From NCBI GenBank assembly GCA_963668435.2, contig CAXXSC010000008.1, forward strand, positions 310,001 through 374,000: a DNA stretch of 64,000 nucleotides, given 5' to 3'. The translations under genes and the position numbers were made by a program. Below, piece by piece: positions 31,577-39,357 of the stretch; position 1 is the stretch's first letter, and every line of letters starts with the position of its first letter. This DNA comes from G963668435 sp963668435. Its GTDB lineage: Bacteria > Latescibacterota > Latescibacteria > Latescibacterales > Latescibacteraceae. The notes under the pieces are model-generated. The model was not told the origin of the DNA and did no database searches. It was given only the letters and a program-made list of their open reading frames with translations.

Positions 31577-33658
31577 CTATTCTTTTTCTTTCTTCCTGCC
31601 GCTTTTATCTTTCAGATAATCGTAAATTTTGTATTGAGAACGCACTTTCTCGCATTTTTTCTTCTTTTTCACATAACTGTTGTTCTGTTCTTCATCTATC
31701 ACTCGCGCCTTGACACAGTCACTGAGTTGGATTTCAATGAATTTCCTGAGCTCATCCCGTATCGATTCATCGTAGATAGGGCAGGCAACTTCCACACGAC
31801 GGTCAAGGTTGCGGGTCATCCAGTCGGCAGAGGAAATATAATGTTTCTCATCGCCATTGTTACAGAACATGAAAATACGCGTATGTTCCAGAAAACGATC
31901 GACGATGCTGATTACAGAGATGTTTTCGCTCATACCTTTGACACCTGGAATCAGCGAACAAATTCCCCGGACAATCAGCTGAATTTTCACACCGGCACTG
32001 CTGGCATCATACAAGAGATCGATCATCTCCTTATCGTGAAGGCTGTTTATTTTGAGAAGAATCCAGGCGTCACGGCCTTTTTTTGCATTCGACATCTCAT
32101 TTTTCACCATTTTCATCAGTTTTTTCCGCTGATAGAATGGTGATACGAGCAGGTGCGAAAAACGGGTTGTCTTATAATTATGATTGAAAAACTCGAATAT
32201 TTGCGCCACTTCCCCGGCGATTTCTTCATCAGTTGTCAAAAGCATGTGATCACTGTAAATCCGTGCAGTGTTTTCGTTGAGGTTACCGGTACCCAGTGTC
32301 GCATAACGTATAAGCTCCTGCTTCTCTATCCGCTCGACAAGGCAGAGTTTGCAGTGTACTTTGAGGCCGGGAACACCATGTATGATCCTGACACCACCGT
32401 CGCGAAGACGGGTTGTCCAGTGAATATTGGCCGCCTCATCGAAACGTGCCTGGAGTTCGATGACTACGGTGACTTTCTTGCCGTTCCTGGCTGCGTTTAT
32501 GAGAGCATTGATAACCTGTGATTCTTTCGCCACACGATACAGGGTCACCTTGACAGAGACGACATCCGGATCGATGGATGCCTCCCTGAGAAAGTCGACA
32601 AAATGATGAAAGCTGTGGTACGGGTAATGCATCAGGATATCATGTTTCCGTATGGAACTGAAAATATTAGCGTCCTGATCGATGTCCTCATGCGGAACAG
32701 GAGGCATGGTGTCATACATGAAATCAGGCGGCCCGATTTTGGGAAATCCCATGAAATCCTTGAAATTATGGTAGCGTTTACCGGAAATGAGCGTATCTGT
32801 GGAACTGAGGTTGTTCTTTCTCGCCAGAAACTGTAAAAATGTCTTCGGCATCTTCTCGTCAAGGATGAAACGGACCGGCGCACCACTTTTCCGCTGTTCG
32901 AGACTCTGCGACATTTTCTCAAAGAAACTGATAGTGATATCATCATCGAACTCGAGCTCGGCATCACGCGTAAGCTTGATCGTATAAGCGTCGAAACAAT
33001 TGCAGAAGAACATGGAAAAAATATCTTTGAGTCCCAGGCGGATGACATCATCGAGCAAAATTATCGCTGTATTGCCATCGTTGCCCTTGATGACAAAAAA
33101 ACGCGACAGAACATCTGTGGGAATCTCGATTATCGCATGACGCATACTGCCTTTCTTGCGATAGCGCCGCATACGAACCGCAAGATAGATCGAGTGATCT
33201 TTCAGCGTTGGGAACTCATCCGGAGAATCGATCATGATCGGGAATAAATGCGGGCGAACACTTTCGGTGAAGTAATTGCGGACGATTTCTTCCTGCTCGG
33301 CATCGAGCTCTTTTTCGTTGACAAGAACGATACCGTGTTTTTCAAGAATACCGCGGATTTCCTGGTACACCTCGGCAAATCGCTCCTGCTGACGCACCAC
33401 AATTTCCTGAATGCGGTTGAGTACATCTTTCGGATCCTCGCCAAGGAGTGCTTTCACCTTTTTACGTGCCTTGACAAGCCGGGTGACAGTTGCCACGCGT
33501 ACCCGGAAAAACTCGTCGAGGTTCGAGGAGAAGATGCCGAGGAATTTAATACGCTCGATAAGCGGTGTCGTGCTGTCCGCGGCCTCCTGAAGAACGCGCT
33601 CATTGAACGACAGCCAGCTTATTTCTCGGTTTACATAGCGATAGGGAATGTCTGTCAT
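31577..33658 (-). CDS. ppk1: Polyphosphate kinase 1
   Basis: 693 residues, the usual PPK1 length. N domain: YVNREISWLSFNERVLQEA and IFSSNLDEFFRVRVA. Head domain: RFILDEKMP. Catalytic C1/C2 domains: HDILMHYPYHSFHHFVDFL, VKVTLYRVAKES, GLKVHCKLCLVER with the phosphorylated histidine, YATLGTGNLNENTARIYSD, and EHTRIFMFCNNG followed by SSADWMTRNLDRRVEVACPI. It reversibly makes polyphosphate from ATP. The C-terminal tail is very lysine-rich (KKKKKCEKVRSQYK to SGRKKEKE), which could contact polyphosphate. It lies 16 bases after sixA and 13 before ppx, clearly co-transcribed. Confidence 0.95.
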   Translation of the reverse strand: MTDIPYRYVNREISWLSFNERVLQEAADSTTPLIERIKFLGIFSSNLDEFFRVRVATVTRLVKARKKVKALLGEDPKDVLNRIQEIVVRQQERFAEVYQEIRGILEKHGIVLVNEKELDAEQEEIVRNYFTESVRPHLFPIMIDSPDEFPTLKDHSIYLAVRMRRYRKKGSMRHAIIEIPTDVLSRFFVIKGNDGNTAIILLDDVIRLGLKDIFSMFFCNCFDAYTIKLTRDAELEFDDDITISFFEKMSQSLEQRKSGAPVRFILDEKMPKTFLQFLARKNNLSSTDTLISGKRYHNFKDFMGFPKIGPPDFMYDTMPPVPHEDIDQDANIFSSIRKHDILMHYPYHSFHHFVDFLREASIDPDVVSVKVTLYRVAKESQVINALINAARNGKKVTVVIELQARFDEAANIHWTTRLRDGGVRIIHGVPGLKVHCKLCLVERIEKQELIRYATLGTGNLNENTARIYSDHMLLTTDEEIAGEVAQIFEFFNHNYKTTRFSHLLVSPFYQRKKLMKMVKNEMSNAKKGRDAWILLKINSLHDKEMIDLLYDASSAGVKIQLIVRGICSLIPGVKGMSENISVISIVDRFLEHTRIFMFCNNGDEKHYISSADWMTRNLDRRVEVACPIYDESIRDELRKFIEIQLSDCVKARVIDEEQNNSYVKKKKKCEKVRSQYKIYDYLKDKSGRKKEKE

Positions 33659-33674
33659 AAGATTAACCGCCTGT

Positions 33675-34331
33675 CTAAAGCTGCTTGATGAAACGTTTCG
33701 CTATTTCACTAACAGCAGCTTTAACGGTTTTTTGTGTTTTTTTCGCGGCCTTTTCATCGACAGTCATGAGCAGTTCACTGACAGTTCTTTCGAGACTGTC
33801 TTTCAGACTGGACTTGAAGAGTTTCGATTTTTTCAGGCCGGGCAGTTTTCCTGGCGCAAGCATTTCAAGCAGCTTACCGGAACCGGGACTGATGCCGCCC
33901 CAGTTATCAACCTTGCAGCGAACCGCAACAACACCCGAGGTTGGCACTGTCAACCCATGACCTTTGACCAACAGGCTGGCGACCTCTTCTATCGTCGGAT
34001 TATGACCGACTATCATGACACTTGACTTTTCGTCATCAACAGTTTGCAGTATATCAAAAACAGCATCAGGCAGCTGATCATAGAGTGTTTTACGGGTCAC
34101 GATGTTCCGTTTGACATAACCGGTTTCCTCAGCGAAAATCCTCGCAGTCTGAAGCGCTCTCTGGGCCGGACTCGCAACAATAAGATCAGGATCGAGTCCG
34201 AGAAGATGCATCCGAGCCGCAACAATCCGGGCCTCTACAGTGCCGCGTTCGATCAGTGAGCGCTTGAAATCCGTCGTCTCGATCGTTACACTTTCCGCTT
34301 TTCCATGCCGTACCAGATATACGTTTTTCAT
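33675..34331 (-). CDS. sixA: SixA-type phosphohistidine phosphatase with basic C-terminal extension
   Basis: 218 residues. A histidine-phosphatase core covers residues 1-150: catalytic LVRHGKAE, SPAQRALQTARIF, MIVGHNPTIEEVASLL. Typical SixA proteins have about 160 residues. Here a further 65 residues rich in lysine (LPGLKKSKLFKSSLKDSLER, DEKAAKKTQKTVKAAVSEI) follow, predicted helical and strongly basic. ATG 34331 has a GGGAGG SD. It is the first gene of the polyphosphate operon. SixA removes phosphate from phosphohistidine; here it might act on the phosphohistidine of PPK or on a partner. Confidence 0.85.
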   Translation of the reverse strand: MKNVYLVRHGKAESVTIETTDFKRSLIERGTVEARIVAARMHLLGLDPDLIVASPAQRALQTARIFAEETGYVKRNIVTRKTLYDQLPDAVFDILQTVDDEKSSVMIVGHNPTIEEVASLLVKGHGLTVPTSGVVAVRCKVDNWGGISPGSGKLLEMLAPGKLPGLKKSKLFKSSLKDSLERTVSELLMTVDEKAAKKTQKTVKAAVSEIAKRFIKQL

Positions 34332-34679
34332 GTAAAGCCTCCCGTCGAAATGCCCATTAAAAAGATCCGGTAAATAATGAGAGAACACCTGCTATCTCTG
34401 TAATAATATGTACTTCAACATATTAAAACACACATGTTAGAATATGGTGAGACATCAAACACTTATCAAGCATTTCTTAAGATTTTTCAGCCCAAACGGC
34501 ACAGAACTGAAAATAATGATACTTTTCTACAGCATTTTTTTTGATTTCTCTTTATTTTCTTGCAGAAAATACCATCAATAAATGTCAAAATCGGCACCTT
34601 TTCCCTACTATCAGGACAGATTATTGATTATCTTACATATGTTGACAATTACTTTGAAAAATTTCCAAGGAGAGAGGAC
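34332..34679. other. AT-rich divergent promoter region
   Basis: About 350 bases between the divergent sixA and acyl-CoA synthetase genes, with no supported gene. A TTGACA at 34642-34647 has no convincing -10 partner. Promoters for the polyphosphate operon and the acyl-CoA cluster are expected here. Confidence 0.4.
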
Positions 34680-36602
34680 ATGAAACAGGAAGATCCAACT
34701 CCTGAAACAATGGGACAAACCGGCACATCGAACACATCCCAAAGCATCCCCGGAACCCTGAACGGCTATCTGTCAATGTGCCGTGACAGTAATGACAACA
34801 GGGAAGAATACTGGGACACAGCAGCAAAACGCCTTTTCTGGAACACCCCATACAACACCGTTGTCGAGGAAAATTTCGAGGCAGCGGAAGTCGAGTGGTT
34901 CTTAGGCGGAAAGATCAACGCGGCGGCATCTCTGTTCAAAATACTCGAAGATCGTCATTCAATGGATGACGAGGCGCTTGTTTTCATCGGTGACGATGGC
35001 AATATCCGCTCTTTCAGCTATGGCGAACTGATCGAGAACAGCAAGAAAAGCGCCGCAGTCCTGCAGTCGCAGGGACTTTCGGCAGGCGACCGTGTCGCTC
35101 TTTTCCTGCCTGACTGCCCGGAGACAGTTTTCATCATGCTTGGCGCGTCACTGGCCGGCATCAGTTATGTACCTGTCCCCCATTATTTCACTGCAGAGAT
35201 CGCGTCGGAAATTATAAACGACAGCGGTGCAGCACTCCTGATCACCGGCAGGAATGGCTATCAATCCTACAACGGTCGTGTGGCAGAGCTCATTGAAAAC
35301 GTCAGCAGTATCACGAAACTCAGCTTGGGCGACGATATTTCCGGAACCGCAAGTTTTACCGGTCTCATGGATAAAGCAGCCACTGCTTTCGAGCCAGTGA
35401 TTCGCGACTCCGGTGATCCGCTCTTTATTCTGTACGCGAACTCCGCGGCAGGCATTCCGAGAGGTTCTGTTTTCTGCACCGGCGGTTTCATTGTCAACGC
35501 ACTCTCGTCTCACGATCTGATTTTCGGGAACTGCGGCGGCGAAAGCTGTTTTACAGCCAGCACACTCAACTTGGCGTCAGCAGCGGGACAGGCGTATGCA
35601 CTCTGGGGCGCGCTCCTGTCGGGTCGAGGCATCATGCTGGCAGGTGACGGTGAAAATGCCGGATGGACTACTGTTGCCACAATGCTCGACGGCAGCCGCA
35701 AACTGAGCCTTCTGACTTCCCCGCGCCTTCTGAACACGCTTAAACAGAGTGACGACAAGGCCGGTTTCGACGGCAGTTGCCGTTTCGAAACGATTGCCTG
35801 CGCCGGCGAGGTCCTCTACCCGCGTCTTATATCATTCGCGGCAAAGGAACTGACCTCAGGCCCTGAAAAAATACTCAACCTCTGGATCCAGAGCGAAAGC
35901 GGTGCCGCGGCTATCGCGACACTACCCGCAGCCGAGCTGAATAAATCAGGCTCCCTCGGCCTCCCGCTTCCCGCGATCAGTGCAAAAGCGCTGAACACGA
36001 TCGGCAACGAATGCAGGCTTAACGAAAGCGGCCAGCTTGTTTTCAGACAGTCCTGGCCCGGTATGATCAAAAGCATCTGGAACCAAGAGGAACGGTTCAA
36101 AGAGCTTTATTTCAGCAGGATTCCCGGCTATTTCGCCACAAACGATGCTGTCCGCATCGACCAGGAGGGTTTCTACTGGTTCATGGGCCGCCTCGACGAT
36201 GTCGTGAAAGTCAGGGGACATTCTCTGGCGACATCGGAAATAGAGGCAGTGATACTCGGCAGCGCAAACGTTGCAGAGGCAGCTGTTGTGAGCTCGACCG
36301 ACACCGAACGTGATTCACTGACAGCATTCATATCACTCGCCGATGGTGGAATCGATCCCGAAGATAACGAAAATATAGCAATACTGAAGAAAGAACTGAG
36401 CGAGCTCATTACACGGCGCATCGGTGAATTCGCTGTTCCGGAAAAATATTTCTGCACCCGCGAGCTTCCCCGGACAAGAACGGGTAAGCTGCTGAGACGG
36501 GTGCTCAGGCGAATCGCTTCCGGCGATATGGCCCATGACGAGGATCTCGGTCATGTGGCTAATCCCGAGGCTGTCAGCGAGCTTGTCCGGAAACACCAGT
36601 AA
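34680..36602 (+). CDS. Acetyl-CoA synthetase-like AMP-forming acyl-CoA ligase with divergent P-loop
   Basis: 640 residues. The N-terminal WFLGGKINAAASLFKILEDR resembles the Acs WFxGGxLN segment. The adenylation domain has GDRVALFLPDCPETVF. The core A3 loop, normally YTSGTTGxPKG, reads YANSAAGIPRGS and lacks most hydroxyl residues. The hinge and C-terminal parts are conventional: FATNDAVRIDQEGFYWFMGR, DDVVKVRGHSLATSEIEAVI, and LPRTRTGK603LLRR, where Lys603 is the catalytic residue. It probably activates a short-chain acid, unless the altered loop has made it inactive. ATG 34680 follows AAGGAGAGAGGA. It is the first gene of an acyl-CoA/acyl-phosphate cluster. Confidence 0.82.
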   Translation: MKQEDPTPETMGQTGTSNTSQSIPGTLNGYLSMCRDSNDNREEYWDTAAKRLFWNTPYNTVVEENFEAAEVEWFLGGKINAAASLFKILEDRHSMDDEALVFIGDDGNIRSFSYGELIENSKKSAAVLQSQGLSAGDRVALFLPDCPETVFIMLGASLAGISYVPVPHYFTAEIASEIINDSGAALLITGRNGYQSYNGRVAELIENVSSITKLSLGDDISGTASFTGLMDKAATAFEPVIRDSGDPLFILYANSAAGIPRGSVFCTGGFIVNALSSHDLIFGNCGGESCFTASTLNLASAAGQAYALWGALLSGRGIMLAGDGENAGWTTVATMLDGSRKLSLLTSPRLLNTLKQSDDKAGFDGSCRFETIACAGEVLYPRLISFAAKELTSGPEKILNLWIQSESGAAAIATLPAAELNKSGSLGLPLPAISAKALNTIGNECRLNESGQLVFRQSWPGMIKSIWNQEERFKELYFSRIPGYFATNDAVRIDQEGFYWFMGRLDDVVKVRGHSLATSEIEAVILGSANVAEAAVVSSTDTERDSLTAFISLADGGIDPEDNENIAILKKELSELITRRIGEFAVPEKYFCTRELPRTRTGKLLRRVLRRIASGDMAHDEDLGHVANPEAVSELVRKHQ

Positions 36603-36623
36603 TGACCGTAAGCATGACCTTGG

Positions 36624-36662
36624 CGATACGCCGGCACATGTTTATACATGCGGCGTATCGCG
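36624..36662. other. Strong intergenic inverted repeat
   Basis: GCGATACGCC (36624-36633) pairs perfectly with GGCGTATCGC (36653-36662), with an inner CATG/CATG pairing. No T-run follows, so it is not an ordinary terminator. It lies 21 bases past the synthetase stop and may stabilise or process the mRNA, or bind a protein. Confidence 0.55.
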
Positions 36663-36833
36663 GGAATCCGAAGCCGTGAATCAAGGCTCAGAGATTGGAC
36701 TGCCGAACACTTCAGGCCTTAAGGTAAATGGTTCGACCACTCCACATCATTCATTTAAATATATTTAATCTTTGAACTTTGACTCCCGAGCCTCATACTT
36801 TTGACACGAAAATCACATAGAGGACTATCCGAA

Positions 36834-39278
36834 GTGGAACCGAAAACACGTATTCTTGAAGCGGTTGGAGAAATATCGAAAAGCCGGGTTAAACTTAATG
36901 CCTATGAACGTCAGCTTGAAACGGCGAGCGGCCTTTGGCTCGAAATGATCTCCGAAAAACTACACACCGCCGAAGAAAATGAAATTAACGATATAATCAT
37001 CGAACTAAGTACAATTGTCGAATCCCTTGCACCGGCCGCCGGTGTCAAATACGGCAACACGCTTCTCGGAAAGGCGCTTACGCTCCTGGTGGCCGCCGAG
37101 CGGAGAATATCCGGTTCACGGCGTGTCATGCGGCGCATACTCGGCGACAGAATCGCCGATCGCGCTGAAGAGGGCAGAAAACGCCTCCTGCTGATCAATC
37201 CCGGATTTATGACAACTAAAGCCTCGGTATTCCTGGGCCTCGAAAAAGTACACGATATCGAACTGCATGTATCGCCGGACGTTGAAGACAATGTCGATTC
37301 GCGTCTGGAATCCATAGAGAACTGGCTGAAGGAAATTGGCGAAGAGCTTTCGGCATTTGATGGCATAGCCTGCAGAAGCGGTTTTCTGAAACCGATTCCG
37401 TCCGGTACATACCGTCTCGTACCGGAAATGCTTAAGGATCTCGAACATCCCATTATCAAGCACGCGAGCAACATGAGTGTCGCAATGGTAATGCGTCTTG
37501 CGGAAAAAGGCAACAATCCCAGTGTTCTCCTGACAACCAGCGACCCGGTTGTATCCGACGAAATAGACACTGTAGAACGCCTGACCGGATATATCAAGCT
37601 CAAGCGGGACGGTAGCGGAGCCCACTACCTCAACCATAAAGCGGTACGAAAGCTCCTGTCCTCCCTCCTTGGAAGGGACTCCGGATCGATGAGCGCTGTA
37701 ACGGCACATCTTGGATACGGTATCTCGATGGTACTTCACCGTCATGGCAGAATCACCTCCCTTCTCTCAGCTTTCTCCGGTCTTCCCACAACCAACAAAT
37801 GCGGTCCTCTCGAACTCCCAAGTCTCATAGACGGTATCAAGAACGACAATATCACATTCAAGGAACTGGAAGCTGCCACTTTTTCCCGCGGTGGACTTCT
37901 TTCCCTTGCAGGTACAGACGATTTCCGTACGCTGGACGGTTTCCGTTTCCAGGGCGCAACGGATCAGCAGAAAAAGAAAATCAGCCTGATATTCGACTTC
38001 TTCTCCCGTCAGATAGCCTCAGCGTCACTGAAACTGACCTCCGATTACGAGCCTGTGGATGTTATCGCGCTGACCGGTGGTCTGGCAAATTCCGACGAGC
38101 TTGTCAGGCGTATCGAGATGAATATCGCCGGCAGGTACCCGCTTGTGCTGGTGCCGGGATCACTTGAGCAGGAATCGCTCGCCGCCGGTCTCATCAGGGG
38201 ATTCTATGAGCCTGAATCAATTAAGGACTATGTCGGCGAACGTGACACTTTTGCAGAGAAACGGCGTGACGAAGACCGCTTGATCGACACGGTTATTTTC
38301 GACAGGCAGATGTCCTATCGCAAACCGGACGCCCAGATACTCTCGCTCGATGAACTTATCGATGCCACATGCCTTTCGGTCAAGGAGCATTACCCACCGA
38401 GGATCGGCATCGTCGGCGCCGGAAACGAGGAGGCTATTCTCGCGGCGAAACGTGCCAACGAGGAAGGCAACTACCGTATCGCGAAATTCGACCTACTCGG
38501 AGATTTCGCGGCGATCAACCAGCTTGCCTACGACTACGATCTCATTGTCGATAACGACAACTATGTCATTGAGGACACAGATGTTCCCATCGACGACGCC
38601 ATGAAGAAACTCGAGGATAACCGCATTCAGATCCTCATGAAAGGCAAGATGCATACCGAGGACCTTCTCAGGGGCATTTTCCATTTCCTCAAGGGCTCGG
38701 GCAGGCTTAAAAAAGGCGATCTCTTCTCGCACGTCTTCGTTATGGATATCCCGGTCAGGAATAAGCTGCTGCTCATCTCTGACGCGGCTGTCAACACCTA
38801 TCCCGATGAGAAAAAACGTGTTAAGATTACCGAGAACTGTCTCAAGGTCGCACGTCAGCTCAACATCAAGAAACCGAAAGTGGCTGTTATATCCGCTATA
38901 GAGAACGTGAACCAAAGCGTTGAAAGCTCCATAGAGGCTGAACGCATCGCGGAACATTTTGCTGACCGCGACGATTGCATCGTTGAAGGCCCACTCTCTT
39001 TCGATGTGGCAATGGACCAGAAAATCGCCGAGGAAAAAAATTATAAGGGTCAGATCGCCGGAACTGCCGATATTCTCGTCATGCCTGACATCGACGCAGG
39101 AAATGTGCTGTATAAGTCCCTGACAACACAATCGGGAGCAACCGCGGCCGGTGTCATCATCTGCGGCGATCTTCCGATAGTTCTGACCTCGCGCGGTGAT
39201 TCGGCACGATCGAAACTGGCCTCGATATCTCTGGCGGTCAAGATGTATCTCAGCATGCATGGCGATAACGGGAAATAA
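36834..39278 (+). CDS. Fused butyrate kinase - phosphate butyryltransferase (Buk-Ptb)
   Basis: 814 residues from a GTG start (AGAGGA SD). Residues 1-115 are helical and unassigned. Residues about 117-470 are an acetokinase-family kinase: RLLLINPGFMTTK (family INPGSTSTK), VTAHLGYGISMVLHRHGRI, FSRGGLLSLAGTDDFRTL, VDVIALTGGLANS and VLVPGSLEQESLAAGLIRG, a pattern close to butyrate kinase. Residues about 505-814 match phosphotransbutyrylase/phosphotransacetylase: RIGIVGAGNEEAILAAKRA, MKGKMHTEDLLRGIFHFL, SDAAVNTYPDEKKRV, EGPLSFDVAMDQKIA and ADILVMPDIDAGNVLYKSL. Together they would convert acyl-CoA to acid with ATP formation through acyl phosphate. The kinase P-loop is altered, so activity is uncertain. 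Confidence 0.85.
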   Translation: MEPKTRILEAVGEISKSRVKLNAYERQLETASGLWLEMISEKLHTAEENEINDIIIELSTIVESLAPAAGVKYGNTLLGKALTLLVAAERRISGSRRVMRRILGDRIADRAEEGRKRLLLINPGFMTTKASVFLGLEKVHDIELHVSPDVEDNVDSRLESIENWLKEIGEELSAFDGIACRSGFLKPIPSGTYRLVPEMLKDLEHPIIKHASNMSVAMVMRLAEKGNNPSVLLTTSDPVVSDEIDTVERLTGYIKLKRDGSGAHYLNHKAVRKLLSSLLGRDSGSMSAVTAHLGYGISMVLHRHGRITSLLSAFSGLPTTNKCGPLELPSLIDGIKNDNITFKELEAATFSRGGLLSLAGTDDFRTLDGFRFQGATDQQKKKISLIFDFFSRQIASASLKLTSDYEPVDVIALTGGLANSDELVRRIEMNIAGRYPLVLVPGSLEQESLAAGLIRGFYEPESIKDYVGERDTFAEKRRDEDRLIDTVIFDRQMSYRKPDAQILSLDELIDATCLSVKEHYPPRIGIVGAGNEEAILAAKRANEEGNYRIAKFDLLGDFAAINQLAYDYDLIVDNDNYVIEDTDVPIDDAMKKLEDNRIQILMKGKMHTEDLLRGIFHFLKGSGRLKKGDLFSHVFVMDIPVRNKLLLISDAAVNTYPDEKKRVKITENCLKVARQLNIKKPKVAVISAIENVNQSVESSIEAERIAEHFADRDDCIVEGPLSFDVAMDQKIAEEKNYKGQIAGTADILVMPDIDAGNVLYKSLTTQSGATAAGVIICGDLPIVLTSRGDSARSKLASISLAVKMYLSMHGDNGK

Positions 39279-39357
39279 CAGGCAGTTGAAGCGGCATCTT
39301 TTTCTCAATTGAACGTATACGGCACTTCGACTTTTTCATACCAGTGAGGAATCGACT

